DNA of 64,000 nt from Streptomyces pseudovenezuelae (GCF_029892565.1 NZ_JARXVH010000032.1:1-64000), one strand, 5' to 3'. Numbered from the stretch's first letter, positions 43,130 through 51,843 are shown. Numbers and translations: made by a program. Notes: generated by a model from the sequence alone, not told the origin.

Positions 43130-43648
43130 GTGTCGTCGGAACGTACAGAGGTGCAGGTCAGGGCGGGAGTCGAGGGAGACCTCGAAGCCCTCACCGACAT
43201 CTACAACCACTACGTTCGTGAGACGCCCATCACATTCGATACCGCTGTCTTCACTCCGGAAGAGCGCCGCCCTTGGTTGCTCTCCCACCCTGAAGACGGC
43301 CCGCACCGGCTGAAGGTTGCCGTAGATGCGGACACACAGGAGATTCTGGGCTACGCCACATCCAGCCCTTACCGCCCGAAGCCCGCCTACTCGACCTCGG
43401 TGGAGGTCACGGTCTACGTCGCCCCGCGCGCGGGCCGGCGCGGCATCGGCACGCTGCTCTACAAGGCCCTCTTCGAGGCGCTGGCGGACGAGGACCTGCA
43501 CCGCGCCTACGCCGGCATCGCACAGCCCAACGAAGCGTCCACGCGGCTGCATGAACGCTTCGGGTTCCGGTACGTCGGCACCTACCGGGAGGTGGGCCGC
43601 AAGTTCGGCCGCTACTGGGACGTCGCCTGGTACGAGAAGGAGCTGTAG
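43130..43648 (+). CDS. GNAT acetyltransferase, phosphinothricin-type
   Basis: 172-residue acetyltransferase of the phosphinothricin/methionine-sulfone class. Motifs: LEALTDIYNHYVRETPITFDT at the N-terminus, VEVTVYVAPRAGRRGIGTLLYKALFE (acetyl-CoA loop), and AGIAQPNEASTRLHERFGFRYVGTYREVGRKFGRYWDVAWYEKEL, where GRKFGRYWDV is diagnostic. It may detoxify glutamine-synthetase inhibitors or act on related amino acids. A GTG start follows a near-perfect ribosome binding site, GGAGGTGG at four bases. Divergent from hrdD. Confidence 0.93.
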   Translation: MSSERTEVQVRAGVEGDLEALTDIYNHYVRETPITFDTAVFTPEERRPWLLSHPEDGPHRLKVAVDADTQEILGYATSSPYRPKPAYSTSVEVTVYVAPRAGRRGIGTLLYKALFEALADEDLHRAYAGIAQPNEASTRLHERFGFRYVGTYREVGRKFGRYWDVAWYEKEL

Positions 43649-43674
43649 CTCCAGGCGCCGCAAGCGGACAGGGC

Positions 43675-44466
43675 TCAGCCGAACTGCACCGACCGCTTCG
43701 CCATCCCCATCCAGAACCCGTCGATCACCGACTTCTGCGCGTCCAGCTCGCCGGTGACCTCGGCCGCGCCCATGGTCACGAAGAGCGGGGCGAAGTGCTC
43801 GGTGCGCGGGTGGGCGTAGCGGCCGGCCGGGGCCTTGTGGAGGAAGTCGAGCAGTCCGTCCCAGTCCCGTGCCTCCAGCGCCCGCCGGCCCCAGTCGTCG
43901 AACTCGGAGGACCAGGTGGGCACTCCCCCGCCGGTGTGCCGCAGGGCGGCGAGGTTGTGGGTGAAGAAGCCGGAGCCGACGATCAGGACGCCCTCGTCGC
44001 GCAGCGGGGCGAGCCGGCGGCCGATCTCCATCAGCTTGACCGGGTCGAGGGTCGGCATGGAGATCTGCAGGACCGGGATGTCGGCGGCGGGGAACATCTC
44101 GACGAGCGGGACGTAGGCGCCGTGGTCGAGGCCGCGGTCCGGGACGTCCTGCACGGGGATACCGGGGACGCGCAGCAACTTCCGTACGGAATCGGCGAGT
44201 TCGGGGGCGCCCGGGGCGTCGTAGCGGACCTGGTAGTAGTGCTCGGGGAAGCCCCAGAAGTCGTAGACCAGCGGGACCGGGTCGACCGCGCCGAGGGCGA
44301 GCGGGGCCTCCTCCCAGTGGGCGGAGACCATCAGGATCGCCTTGGGGCGGGGCAGGTCGGCGGACCAGGCGGCGAGTTCGCCGGGCCAGATCGGGTCGTC
44401 CGCGAGCGGCGGGGCGCCGTGACTGAGGTAGAGGGCGGGCATGCGCTCCTGCGTGGCGGCGGACAT
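43675..44466 (-). CDS. class III extradiol dioxygenase, DODA/YgiD type
   Basis: 263-residue member of the 4,5-DOPA extradiol dioxygenase family. Putative metal ligands are His16 (LYLSHGAPP), His50 (MVSAHWEE) and a later His in FFTHNLAAL; FWGFPEHYYQVRYDAPG and DRGLDHGAYVPL are conserved family stretches. Bacterial members cleave catechol-type rings or bind zinc and act on DOPA. The ATG is divergent from a MarR regulator gene, 136 bases away, with related sequence boxes near each start, so the MarR protein probably represses it in the absence of an aromatic ligand. Confidence 0.93.
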   Translation of the reverse strand: MSAATQERMPALYLSHGAPPLADDPIWPGELAAWSADLPRPKAILMVSAHWEEAPLALGAVDPVPLVYDFWGFPEHYYQVRYDAPGAPELADSVRKLLRVPGIPVQDVPDRGLDHGAYVPLVEMFPAADIPVLQISMPTLDPVKLMEIGRRLAPLRDEGVLIVGSGFFTHNLAALRHTGGGVPTWSSEFDDWGRRALEARDWDGLLDFLHKAPAGRYAHPRTEHFAPLFVTMGAAEVTGELDAQKSVIDGFWMGMAKRSVQFG

Positions 44467-44518
44467 GGCGGCGGCTTCCTCCGGGGGCAGTTGCCTGAGT
44501 CGTCTGCTCGGACCCAGT

Positions 44519-44580
44519 TACTTGAACTCTAAAACTTCCTGTGTGCAACAGCGTACGCGCCACTTGTTTAATCTTCAAGA
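44519..44580. promoter_or_regulatory. two related boxes in the DODA/MarR divergent promoter
   Basis: ACTTGAACTCTAAAAC (about 44519) on the forward strand and ACTTGTTTAATCTTCAAG (44563-44580), which reads CTTGAAGATTAAACAAG on the other strand, share CTTGAA plus an A/T-rich core. They may be paired MarR sites. Confidence 0.45.
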
Positions 44581-44602
44581 AGAGTTTCGTACAGTGGAGT
44601 CC

Positions 44603-45097
44603 ATGAACTCGGAAGAACCCCGCTGGCTCACCGCCGACGAGCAGCGTGTCTGGCGTGCCTACATGCAGGCGTCCACGCTTCTCGAAGACCATCTCGACCG
44701 TCAGCTCCAGCGGGACGCGGGCATGCCGCACATCTACTACGGGCTGCTCGTGGTGCTCGCGGAGGCGCCGGGGCGGCGGCTGCGGATGACCGAGCTGGCC
44801 AGGATGGCGAAGATCACCCGCTCCCGGCTCTCGCACGCGATCGCGCGGCTGGAGAAGAGCGACTGGGTGCGGCGCGAGGACTGCCCTTCGGACAAGCGGG
44901 GCCAGTTCGCGGTGCTGACGGACCAGGGTTTCGAGGTGCTCGGGCGCAATGCGCCGGGCCATGTGGCGGCCGTACGGCAGGCGGTGTTCGAGCGGCTCAG
45001 CCCGGAGCAGCAGAAGGCCCTGGGCGACATCATGGAGATCGTCGCCGAGGGCCTTCAGCCGAAAGAAGCGGGTGCGGACCTGCCCTGGCTGCGCTGA
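44603..45097 (+). CDS. MarR-family transcriptional regulator
   Basis: 164-residue MarR protein. The winged HTH occupies about 55-110: RLRMTELARMAKITRSRLSHAIARLEKSDWVRREDCPSDKRGQFAVLTDQGFEVL, with the typical D-x-R-G wing (DKRGQ). The N-terminal helices (RVWRAYMQASTLLEDHLDRQL) form the dimer interface. A TACAGT hexamer ends seven bases before the ATG and GGAG overlaps it, so the mRNA leader is very short or absent. Divergent from the dioxygenase gene; ends in a strong terminator. Confidence 0.94.
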   Translation: MNSEEPRWLTADEQRVWRAYMQASTLLEDHLDRQLQRDAGMPHIYYGLLVVLAEAPGRRLRMTELARMAKITRSRLSHAIARLEKSDWVRREDCPSDKRGQFAVLTDQGFEVLGRNAPGHVAAVRQAVFERLSPEQQKALGDIMEIVAEGLQPKEAGADLPWLR

Positions 45098-45134
45098 GCC
45101 GCTCGCTCAACGTGCCGGACAGGTCCGCCGGGTT

Positions 45135-45174
45135 GTACGTACGGGGCGTCCCCTTCCCCGTACGTACGAGTTTT
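45135..45174 (+). terminator. terminator of marR-like gene
   Basis: Perfect 12-bp stem GTACGTACGGGG/CCCCGTACGTAC with a 9-base loop is followed by GAGTTTTTCC. It also lies 25 bases beyond the stop of the convergent MFS gene. Confidence 0.92.
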
Positions 45175-45198
45175 TCCGAAGGGGTACCTAGGCGGCCG

Positions 45199-46740
45199 TC
45201 AGTGGGCGATCACCGGTACCGCCAGCTCGTCCTCGACGGCGTCACCGGTGGCGACCGGGCCGCCGCCCTGCTTGCCGGCGGTGACCAGCACCGAGACGAT
45301 CACCGCGGCCAGCACCAGCATGCCGACGGCGAACCAGATGGCGTTGGTGTAGCCGTGCACCTGGCCCTGCAGCGCGACGAGCTGCTGCTGGGTCTTGGAC
45401 GAACCGGCACCGGCGATGTGGTCCTTGATGTACGCGGTCGTCGCGGACGCGGCGATCGTGTTCAGCAGGGCCGTGCCGATCGCGCCGCCCACCTGCTGCG
45501 AGGTGTTCACCATCGCGGAGGCGACACCGGCGTCCCGGGGCTCGACGCCCAGGGTGGCCAGGGACATGGCGGGCATGAACGCCGTACCCATGCCGAGACC
45601 GAGCAGCAGCATGCCGGGCAGGATGATCGAGGCGTACGACGAGCCGATCTCCAGCTGGGTCATCAGCAGCATGCCGACCGCGGCGACCAGGAAGCCGGGG
45701 CCCATCAGCAGACGGGCCGGCAGGCGGGTCATCAGGCGGGTGCCGATCTGGGTGGATCCGATCATCATGCCGACGATCATCGGCAGGAAGGCGAAGCCGG
45801 TCTCGATCGGCGAGAAGCCCTTCACGACCTGCAGGTAGTAGGTCAGGAACAGGAAGGTGCCGAACATCGCGATGATGGCGATGCCGAGCGAGAGGTAGAT
45901 ACCGCCGCGGTTGCGGTCGGTGATCACGCGCAGCGGCAGCAGCGGGGCCTTGACCTTGGACTCGACGATCACGAACGAGATCAGCAGGACCGCGGACGCG
46001 ATGAACAGGCCGATGGTCGAGGAGTCGCCCCAGCCGTCGGACTCGGCGCGGGTGAAGCCGTAGACCAGCGAGACCAGACCGAGGGTGGACAGGAGCACGC
46101 CCGGGATGTCGAGCGGGTTGCGGTTGCGGCCGCCCTCGGGCTCACGGATGACGAAGTACGCGCCGAGCGCGGCGACGATCGCGAACGGGATGTTCACGAA
46201 GAACGTCCAGCGCCAGTCCAGGTACTCGGTCAGCACACCGCCGAGGATGAAGCCGACGGCGCCACCGCCACCGGCGATCGCACCGTAGATGCCGAAGGCC
46301 TTGGCGCGCTCCTTGGCGTCCGTGAACATCACGGCGAGCAGGGAGAGCGCGGCCGGGGCGAGCAGGGCGCCGAAGGCACCCTGGAGGGCACGGGCGCCGA
46401 ACATCATGGCGCCGCTGGTGGCGGCGCCGCCGAGCGCGGAGGCCAGGGCGAAACCGGTCAGACCGACGACGAAGGCGCGCTTGCGGCCCCAGAGGTCGGC
46501 GATCCGGCCGCCGAAGAGGAGGAGCCCGCCGAAGGCGAGGGCGTAGGCCGTGACGACCCACTGCCGGTTGCCGTCGGATATGCCCAGGTCCTGCTGGGCG
46601 GAGGGCAGGGCGATGTTCACGATGGTCGCGTCGAGCACGACCATCAGCTGGGCGAGCGCGATGAAGACGAGCGCTTTCCAGCGGTTGGCGTCGCCGGACG
46701 TGGCCGGCACACCGTTAGCCTTTGTGGCTGTTTCAGACAT
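45199..46740 (-). CDS. MFS multidrug exporter (DHA2)
   Basis: 513-residue DHA2/EmrB-QacA-like transporter with 14 helices. Helix 1 has LMVVLDATIVNIALPSAQQDL, motif A GGRIADLWGRKRAFVVG, motif C GAIAGGGGAVGFILGGVLTEYLDWRW. The C-terminal helix is followed by an acidic tail DAVEDELAVPVIAH. The ATG at 46740 is used; a GTG four codons upstream is possible. It lies downstream of a TetR gene on the same strand with a 207-base leader containing a 20-bp tandem repeat and a palindrome, and is probably controlled by that TetR protein. Confidence 0.92.
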   Translation of the reverse strand: MSETATKANGVPATSGDANRWKALVFIALAQLMVVLDATIVNIALPSAQQDLGISDGNRQWVVTAYALAFGGLLLFGGRIADLWGRKRAFVVGLTGFALASALGGAATSGAMMFGARALQGAFGALLAPAALSLLAVMFTDAKERAKAFGIYGAIAGGGGAVGFILGGVLTEYLDWRWTFFVNIPFAIVAALGAYFVIREPEGGRNRNPLDIPGVLLSTLGLVSLVYGFTRAESDGWGDSSTIGLFIASAVLLISFVIVESKVKAPLLPLRVITDRNRGGIYLSLGIAIIAMFGTFLFLTYYLQVVKGFSPIETGFAFLPMIVGMMIGSTQIGTRLMTRLPARLLMGPGFLVAAVGMLLMTQLEIGSSYASIILPGMLLLGLGMGTAFMPAMSLATLGVEPRDAGVASAMVNTSQQVGGAIGTALLNTIAASATTAYIKDHIAGAGSSKTQQQLVALQGQVHGYTNAIWFAVGMLVLAAVIVSVLVTAGKQGGGPVATGDAVEDELAVPVIAH

Positions 46741-46870
46741 GGGGGTACCCACTTCGGTACTTCGGGACGGAAAAAGACGGAAAAGAAGAATGTGATCCTG
46801 AACGGCCCGTCGTCATTGACGGCCGGTGGAGTGTCGGACGCGCTGTGGAACGTGCGGCGCGGCACTGAGT

Positions 46871-46910
46871 CGGTTCTGAAGGTGTTGAGAACGTTCTGAG
46901 GCTGTTGAGA
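46871..46910 (-). repeat. 20-bp tandem repeat with palindromic junction
   Basis: Two adjacent 20-bp units (46871-46890 and 46891-46910, sharing GTTCTGA and TGTTGAGA) lie between tetR and the MFS gene. Their junction makes the perfect palindrome AGAACGTTCT (46888-46897), a possible operator. Confidence 0.65.
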
Positions 46911-46947
46911 CTCCCCCGTAGCTCCTGACTAATCGGTTCTCTCGTCG

Positions 46948-47601
46948 TCAGACCTTGCGCAGGTCCTCCATGGTCATCGCCGCGCCCGGCAGCACGGAGG
47001 GGGCCGGGGCCCGCAGTCCGTCCAGGAACAGCTGGAGATGGCGGTGGACGAAGCGGTCCACGCTGAAGCACGCCGTACCGGCCAGGGGCCGGCTGAGCTG
47101 GGCGACGGCCATCATGATGTCGCCGACGTCCACATCGGTACGGAGCTGACCGGCCGCCTTTGCGCGGCCCATGATCTCCCCGATCAGCTCCTCGCACCGA
47201 TCGCGTGCGTCCACCAGGTCCGGGTGGTGCTGGTCGAAGGTGCTGGAGATCATCGGGCACAGCGCGGTGACCCGCTCGTCGGCGGCCGTGTGCACGAAGC
47301 GCTCCAGCGCCTCGAAGGCGTCCCCGTTCTCCGCGAGCGCCACCTCGGCCGCCTCGTTCGTCCGGTCCATGACGGAACAGACGACCTCGCGTACCAGCGC
47401 GTCGCGGTCGGGGAAGTTGCGGTACACCGTGGCGTTGCCCACGCCTGCCCTGCGGGCGATCTCGTCGAGCGGCACATCGGGGCCGAACTCCGTGAACATC
47501 TCGCGGGCGGCGCTGACGATCCGCTCCCGGTTGCGCAGGGCGTCGGCACGCGGCCGGGGCACCTTGCGCTGCACGGGGCTCGCGGTCGTCATGGCGGTCA
47601 C
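46948..47601 (-). CDS. TetR-family repressor of the adjacent MFS exporter
   Basis: 217-residue TetR regulator with HTH NRERIVSAAREMFTEFGPDVPLDEIARRAGVGNATVYRNFPDRDALVREV (about 23-72) and a C-terminal domain typical of SbtR-like efflux regulators (LCPMISSTFDQHHPDL). The GTG start is chosen because AAGGAG stands seven bases before it; an ATG lies three codons later. Two copies of GGGGA-N5-TCCCC occur 60-115 bases upstream, probable operators. It precedes the DHA2 exporter gene on the same strand, a frequent repressor/exporter arrangement. Confidence 0.92.
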   Translation of the reverse strand: MTAMTTASPVQRKVPRPRADALRNRERIVSAAREMFTEFGPDVPLDEIARRAGVGNATVYRNFPDRDALVREVVCSVMDRTNEAAEVALAENGDAFEALERFVHTAADERVTALCPMISSTFDQHHPDLVDARDRCEELIGEIMGRAKAAGQLRTDVDVGDIMMAVAQLSRPLAGTACFSVDRFVHRHLQLFLDGLRAPAPSVLPGAAMTMEDLRKV

Positions 47602-47661
47602 GGCGTACTCCTTGAGTCGATGGGTTCTGCGATCAGGTCCTGAGGCCGGATCCCGGGATCC

Positions 47662-47716
47662 GGGGAAGCAGTCCCCGTTTCGCTCGGACGCCTGATTAAA
47701 CGGGGAAACGATCCCC
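47662..47716. promoter_or_regulatory. twin TetR operators GGGGA-N5-TCCCC
   Basis: Two inverted repeats, GGGGA-AGCAG-TCCCC (47662-47676) and GGGGA-AACGA-TCCCC (47702-47716), have centres exactly 40 bases apart, about four helical turns, upstream of the tetR gene. Confidence 0.75.
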
Positions 47717-47744
47717 GGTTATTTCCCGACCTGACGAAGACTTC

Positions 47745-47762
47745 CTGTGACCTGAGTCACAG
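47745..47762. promoter_or_regulatory. Crp-like palindrome upstream of the M6 protease
   Basis: CTGTGAC-CTGA-GTCACAG is perfect and fits both TGTGA-N6-TCACA and the Streptomyces Crp pattern GTG-N6-GNCAC. It lies about 120 bases before the protease start. Confidence 0.6.
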
Positions 47763-47883
47763 CCTCGCCCGCCGGAACCCACCGTTCGGGCTCCTCCAGC
47801 GCGCGCCCTCGCAGCCCGCGACCCAGGGTGATCGAAAGGGCGCAGCCAGAGACCGGCGGCTGCCATGGACGAAGGGCCCGTGC

Positions 47884-49179
47884 ATGCCGCCTGAGCGACC
47901 CCAGCCGCTCCGCCGTCGGATATCCGCGCGCCGCGTGGCCGCCCTCGCGTCGGTGACCGCGCTGACCCTCGCCCTCAGCACCTCGGCCGGCACCGGGCAC
48001 CTCACGGCCGGCTCCACGACGGCCGGCGCCGGCCCGATCGCCCTGGCCCGCTCCGCCGCGTTCGGCCCCTGCATGATCAGCGGCGGCCACGCCGTCCAGA
48101 TGTCGGAGGGGGTGCCGACCCCCGGCGGCTACTCCCGCTCCACCGGCACGGTCCGCGCCCTGACCCTGATGGTCGACTTCTCCGACGCGCCCGGCAAAGG
48201 CAGCGCGCTCGACCGCTTCCACGAGTTCTTCCCGCAGACCCAGGAGTGGTTCCGTACCGCCTCCTACGGCCGCCTCGACTACCGCCCCGAGACCCCGATC
48301 ACGCACTGGCTGCGCATGCCCAAGTCCTTCAAGGCGTACGGCATAGAGCGCGGCGCGCCCTTCGACCCCGGCTACCGCGACCTGGTCCAGGACATCGTGT
48401 CCGCCGCCGATCCCGACGTCGACTTCCGCTCGTACGACTTCCTGAACGTGCTGGTCACCCCGACCGCGGGCCCTTCCGCGCTGGACACGGTCCTGTCGGT
48501 GACGTTCGCGGGCAACATGGACGCCCCCGTCGCCGACGGCGTCCCCGTGGCGAACGCCTCCTTCGTCTACTCCCGCCAGGACGACGGCTCCGGCTCCTAC
48601 GCGCAGACCGGCTACCGGGTGCTCCCGCACGAGAACGGCCATGTCTTCGGCCTGCCCGACCTCTACACCCAGGAGGGCGGCGGCTCGGTCGGGCACTGGG
48701 ACATCATGAGCGAGGACTGGGGCGCCAACAACGACTTCCTGGGCTGGCACAAGTGGAAGCTGGGCTGGCTGGACGCCTCGCAGGTCGGCTGCGCGGCGAG
48801 CCGCGGCACGGCCGAGTACACCCTGACCCCGCTGGCCCGCCCTGGCGGCGCGAAGCTGATCTTCGTCCCGACCGGCACCCGCACCGGCTACGCCCTGGAG
48901 CTGCGCACCCGCGAGGGCAACGACGAGGCCGTCTGCCGGCCGGGCGTCCTCGTCTACAAGGTCGACGCCGACGTCGACACCGGCATGGGCCCGGTCACGG
49001 TCTACGACTCCCGGCGCGACAGCGGCGGTTGCACCCGCGGCCCCAACGTGAACGCCGAACTCTCCGACGCCCCCTTCACCCCGGGCGAGACCTTCAAGGA
49101 CCCGCGGCACGGAATCCGGATCACGGTGGCGGGGGCGGATCTCGCCGGGGACTACCGGGTACGGGTCACCCGCCGGTGA
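47884..49179 (+). CDS. secreted M6-family metalloprotease
   Basis: 431-residue secreted zinc protease of the immune-inhibitor-A type. A basic N-terminus (RRRISARR) and hydrophobic stretch to about residue 36 form the signal peptide. The catalytic site is HENGHVFGLPD (His249, Glu250, His253, third ligand Asp259), the HExxHxxGLPD form of M6 enzymes, followed by the Met-turn WDIMSEDW. Several Cys could form disulfides outside the cell. The length is near the catalytic core alone; the lectin-like extensions of some relatives are absent. ATG with GAAGGG upstream. A Crp-like palindrome precedes it. Confidence 0.93.
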   Translation: MPPERPQPLRRRISARRVAALASVTALTLALSTSAGTGHLTAGSTTAGAGPIALARSAAFGPCMISGGHAVQMSEGVPTPGGYSRSTGTVRALTLMVDFSDAPGKGSALDRFHEFFPQTQEWFRTASYGRLDYRPETPITHWLRMPKSFKAYGIERGAPFDPGYRDLVQDIVSAADPDVDFRSYDFLNVLVTPTAGPSALDTVLSVTFAGNMDAPVADGVPVANASFVYSRQDDGSGSYAQTGYRVLPHENGHVFGLPDLYTQEGGGSVGHWDIMSEDWGANNDFLGWHKWKLGWLDASQVGCAASRGTAEYTLTPLARPGGAKLIFVPTGTRTGYALELRTREGNDEAVCRPGVLVYKVDADVDTGMGPVTVYDSRRDSGGCTRGPNVNAELSDAPFTPGETFKDPRHGIRITVAGADLAGDYRVRVTRR

Positions 49180-49235
49180 GCGGACGGGTGGGCGCATTAC
49201 GGTAGGCCTGCCCTGATTGCCGTACCGGAGATGTG

Positions 49236-50897
49236 ATGGCCGCGAACCGCACGTTGGACGCCCTTGCCGATGCTTCCGCCGTGCCGGCAGAGGCGGTCAC
49301 GCCCCTGATCAGGGGGATCGCCGTGCTGCGGGAGCTGACCGAGGCCGGCGGGACGGTCAGCCCGAGCGGTCTTGAGCGGGCCACCGGGCTCGCCCGGTCC
49401 ACGGTCGACCGGATCACCGCCACCCTCGCGCGCATGGGATACGTCCGCCTCGACGGCCGCGACGCGATCCTCACCCCCCGCCTGATGGAACTGGGCAACG
49501 CCTATCTCTCCGCCCTGCGCCTGCCCGCGCTGCTCGACGCGCGCGCCGACGCCCTCGCCGACGAGCTGGACGAGTCGGTGTCCCTGGCGGTCGCCGACCG
49601 CGACGGCATCCGCTTCATCCACCAGGCCACCCGCCGCCGCGCGATGTCCCTCAGCTTCCGCATCGGCGACCTGCTGCCGGCCGAACGCACCGCGCCGGGC
49701 CCGCTGTTCGCGACGGAGTGGACGGCACGGGAGTGGCGGGCCTGGCGCGCGCGCCGGTCGACGGACCCGCGGGACCGCGGCTTCCCGGCCGTACCGCCCC
49801 ACGAACACACCGACAGAGAGGCCGACTTCGAGCGGCGTGCGGCCCAAGCGGCCACGGACGGCTGGGCGTTGGACGACGAGCTGATCGAGCCGGGCCTGGT
49901 CGCGGTCTCGATGCCGGTACGGGACCCGCGCACCGGCAGGATCGCCTGCGCGGTCAGCGTGGTCAGCCACACCAGCCGGCACACCGCCGCCGCCCTGCGC
50001 GACACCCTGCTGCCACGGCTGCGGGCGGCGGTCGCGGACATGCAGGAGGAACTGCGCACGGCACCGGCGCCGGCCCCCGGGGCGGCTCCCTCCGGACTGG
50101 CCACCTGGACCGGCGCCTCCAAGCAGGAACTGGGGCGGGAGTTCATCGAGTCGCTCGCCCGTGGACTGACCGTCCTGACGGCCTTCGGCGAGGGCCGCGC
50201 CGCCCTCACCCTCACCGAGGTCGCCCAGACCACCGGCCTCGCCCGCGCCACCGCCCGCCGCGCCCTCATCACCTACGAGCACCTGGGCTACATCACCGCC
50301 GAGGACCGCGTCTTCCGCCTCACCCCGCGCGTCCTGAACCTCGGCTATCCCCCGCTGTCCCGCGTCGCCCTGCCCGGGATCGCCACCCCGCACCTGGCCG
50401 AACTCTCCGCGCACGTGCACGAGTCGGCGTCCCTCGCGATCCTCACCGGCGACGAGATCCAGTACACCGCCCGTGTCGCCACCAGCCGCATCATGAGCGT
50501 CAACATCACCATCGGCACCCGCCTGCCCGCGTACGCCACCTCGATGGGCCGGGTCATCCTGGCCGGCCGACCCGCCCCGCACTTCCCCGAGTTGCGCCCC
50601 CTGACCCGGCACACCCGCACCGACCCCGACGCGCTGCGGGCCGAGCTGGACCGCATCCGGACGGACGGATACGCCCTGGTCGACGGGGAGCTGGAGGAAG
50701 GCCTGCGGTCGATCGCGGTCCCGGTGCGCGAGCGCGGCGGGCAGATCGTGGCCGCCGTGAACGTCGCCCTGCACAGCAGCCGCCGCACCGCCGAGGAGTG
50801 CGTCCACGACATCCTCCCCGCCCTGCGCACCGCCGCCGACCGCATCGAGGCGGACGTGCGGATCGCGGGGCGCTTCCGGCCGGTACCGCTCACCTGA
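49236..50897 (+). CDS. tandem-duplicated IclR-family regulator
   Basis: 553-residue protein made of two complete IclR units. Unit 1: HTH at about 20-80 (LIRGIAVLRELTEAGGTVSPSGLERATGLARSTVDRITATLARMGYV) plus effector domain to about 265. Unit 2: HTH at about 305-365 (SLARGLTVLTAFGEGRAALTLTEVAQTTGLARATARRALITYEHLGYI) plus effector domain (LGYPPLSRVALPGIATPHLAELSAHVHESASLAIL ... EGLRSIAVPV). The second unit resembles PcaR/PobR-type regulators of aromatic catabolism. ATG with GGAG five bases upstream (GTG one codon earlier is possible). No target operon is adjacent, so it may act elsewhere. Confidence 0.92.
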   Translation: MAANRTLDALADASAVPAEAVTPLIRGIAVLRELTEAGGTVSPSGLERATGLARSTVDRITATLARMGYVRLDGRDAILTPRLMELGNAYLSALRLPALLDARADALADELDESVSLAVADRDGIRFIHQATRRRAMSLSFRIGDLLPAERTAPGPLFATEWTAREWRAWRARRSTDPRDRGFPAVPPHEHTDREADFERRAAQAATDGWALDDELIEPGLVAVSMPVRDPRTGRIACAVSVVSHTSRHTAAALRDTLLPRLRAAVADMQEELRTAPAPAPGAAPSGLATWTGASKQELGREFIESLARGLTVLTAFGEGRAALTLTEVAQTTGLARATARRALITYEHLGYITAEDRVFRLTPRVLNLGYPPLSRVALPGIATPHLAELSAHVHESASLAILTGDEIQYTARVATSRIMSVNITIGTRLPAYATSMGRVILAGRPAPHFPELRPLTRHTRTDPDALRAELDRIRTDGYALVDGELEEGLRSIAVPVRERGGQIVAAVNVALHSSRRTAEECVHDILPALRTAADRIEADVRIAGRFRPVPLT

Positions 50898-50920
50898 TAC
50901 CTTCGCGAAGGAATTTTATA
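50897..50920 (+). promoter_or_regulatory. ARE-like operator site 1
   Basis: ATACCTTCGCGAAGGAAT, a near-perfect palindrome around CCTTCG/CGAAGG, runs into the A/T-rich TTTTATAGA that probably is the -10 region of the phosphatase gene. It is closely similar to the site before the carboxylase gene. Confidence 0.7.
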
Positions 50921-50964
50921 GAGCCCGCGGTCAAGGGCTCATGGTCGAGGGGGAGGTCCGAGCG

Positions 50965-51819
50965 ATGGCGGTAGTGGCAGGTACCGAGACGGGCATACGG
51001 GCGGGGACGGGGGCCGGAGCCGGCGGTGACGCCGGTGCGGGTGGCGTCCACCGGCCCGCGTATCTCGTCTTCTGCGATGTCGACGAGACGCTGATCAGCT
51101 GCAAGAGCATGTTCGAGTTCGCCCGCTTCCAGCGCGTGCGCCGGTACGGGGGCGCCGGGGCGCGGTGGTACGAGGAGCTCGCCGGGGAGCTGCGGCGGCA
51201 GTCCGCCGCCGGGGCGCCGCGGGAGGCCGTCAACCGGTCCTACTACCGCGCCTACGCCGGGGAGAGCGCGGCCACGATGACCGCCCTCGGCCGCGAGTGG
51301 TTCGACCTCGCCTCGCGGGCGCCCGGGTTCTTCATCGCGTCCACCGTGGCGGAGCTGGACCGGCACCGGGCCGCCGGCGCCGAGGTCGTCCTCGTCTCCG
51401 GGTCCTTCGCACCCTGCCTCGACCCGGTCGCCGAACGCGTCGGCGCCCGGCACGTGCTGTGCACCTCGCCCGTCGTCCACGAGGGCCACTACACCGGTGA
51501 GGTCCCCGAGCCCGTGATCGGCGAGGGCAAGCGGGCGGCGGTCCTGCGACTGCTCGCCGAACACCCCGGCGTCGACCCGCGCGACTGCTTCGCCTACGGC
51601 GACCATCCCTCCGACTTCCCGATGCTCGACTGCGTGGGGCATCCGCGGGGGGTCGGCGACGATCCGGCGGTACGGAAACATCTTGCGCGGCGGCTCGCAC
51701 AGCCGGTCGGCGAGGTCGTGAAGGTCGCGAACTCCGGCTGTGCGCTGGCCTGTTGGTCGATGGGGCGGGACGAGCACTCCGAGGGGTGCTCGGGAGGGTG
51801 TGCGCTGCCGCTGGGCTGA
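50965..51819 (+). CDS. HAD-IB family phosphatase
   Basis: 284-residue HAD hydrolase, subclass IB (PSPase-like). Motif I is FCDVDETLISC (Asp38, Asp40), motif II VVLVSGSF, the conserved Lys in GEGKRAAVLRLL, and motif III GDHPSDFPML in place of the usual GDGxxDxxML. The first 30 residues are Gly/Ala/Thr-rich and may be dispensable. ATG 50965 is preceded by GGGGGAGG; ATG 50941 is an alternative. It opens the accessory cluster behind an ARE-like operator, so it may dephosphorylate a pathway intermediate, as MmfP-type HAD enzymes do in furan signal synthesis (inference). Confidence 0.9.
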   Translation: MAVVAGTETGIRAGTGAGAGGDAGAGGVHRPAYLVFCDVDETLISCKSMFEFARFQRVRRYGGAGARWYEELAGELRRQSAAGAPREAVNRSYYRAYAGESAATMTALGREWFDLASRAPGFFIASTVAELDRHRAAGAEVVLVSGSFAPCLDPVAERVGARHVLCTSPVVHEGHYTGEVPEPVIGEGKRAAVLRLLAEHPGVDPRDCFAYGDHPSDFPMLDCVGHPRGVGDDPAVRKHLARRLAQPVGEVVKVANSGCALACWSMGRDEHSEGCSGGCALPLG

Positions 51820-51843
51820 CGGCTGACTGGGTACGGCGACATG

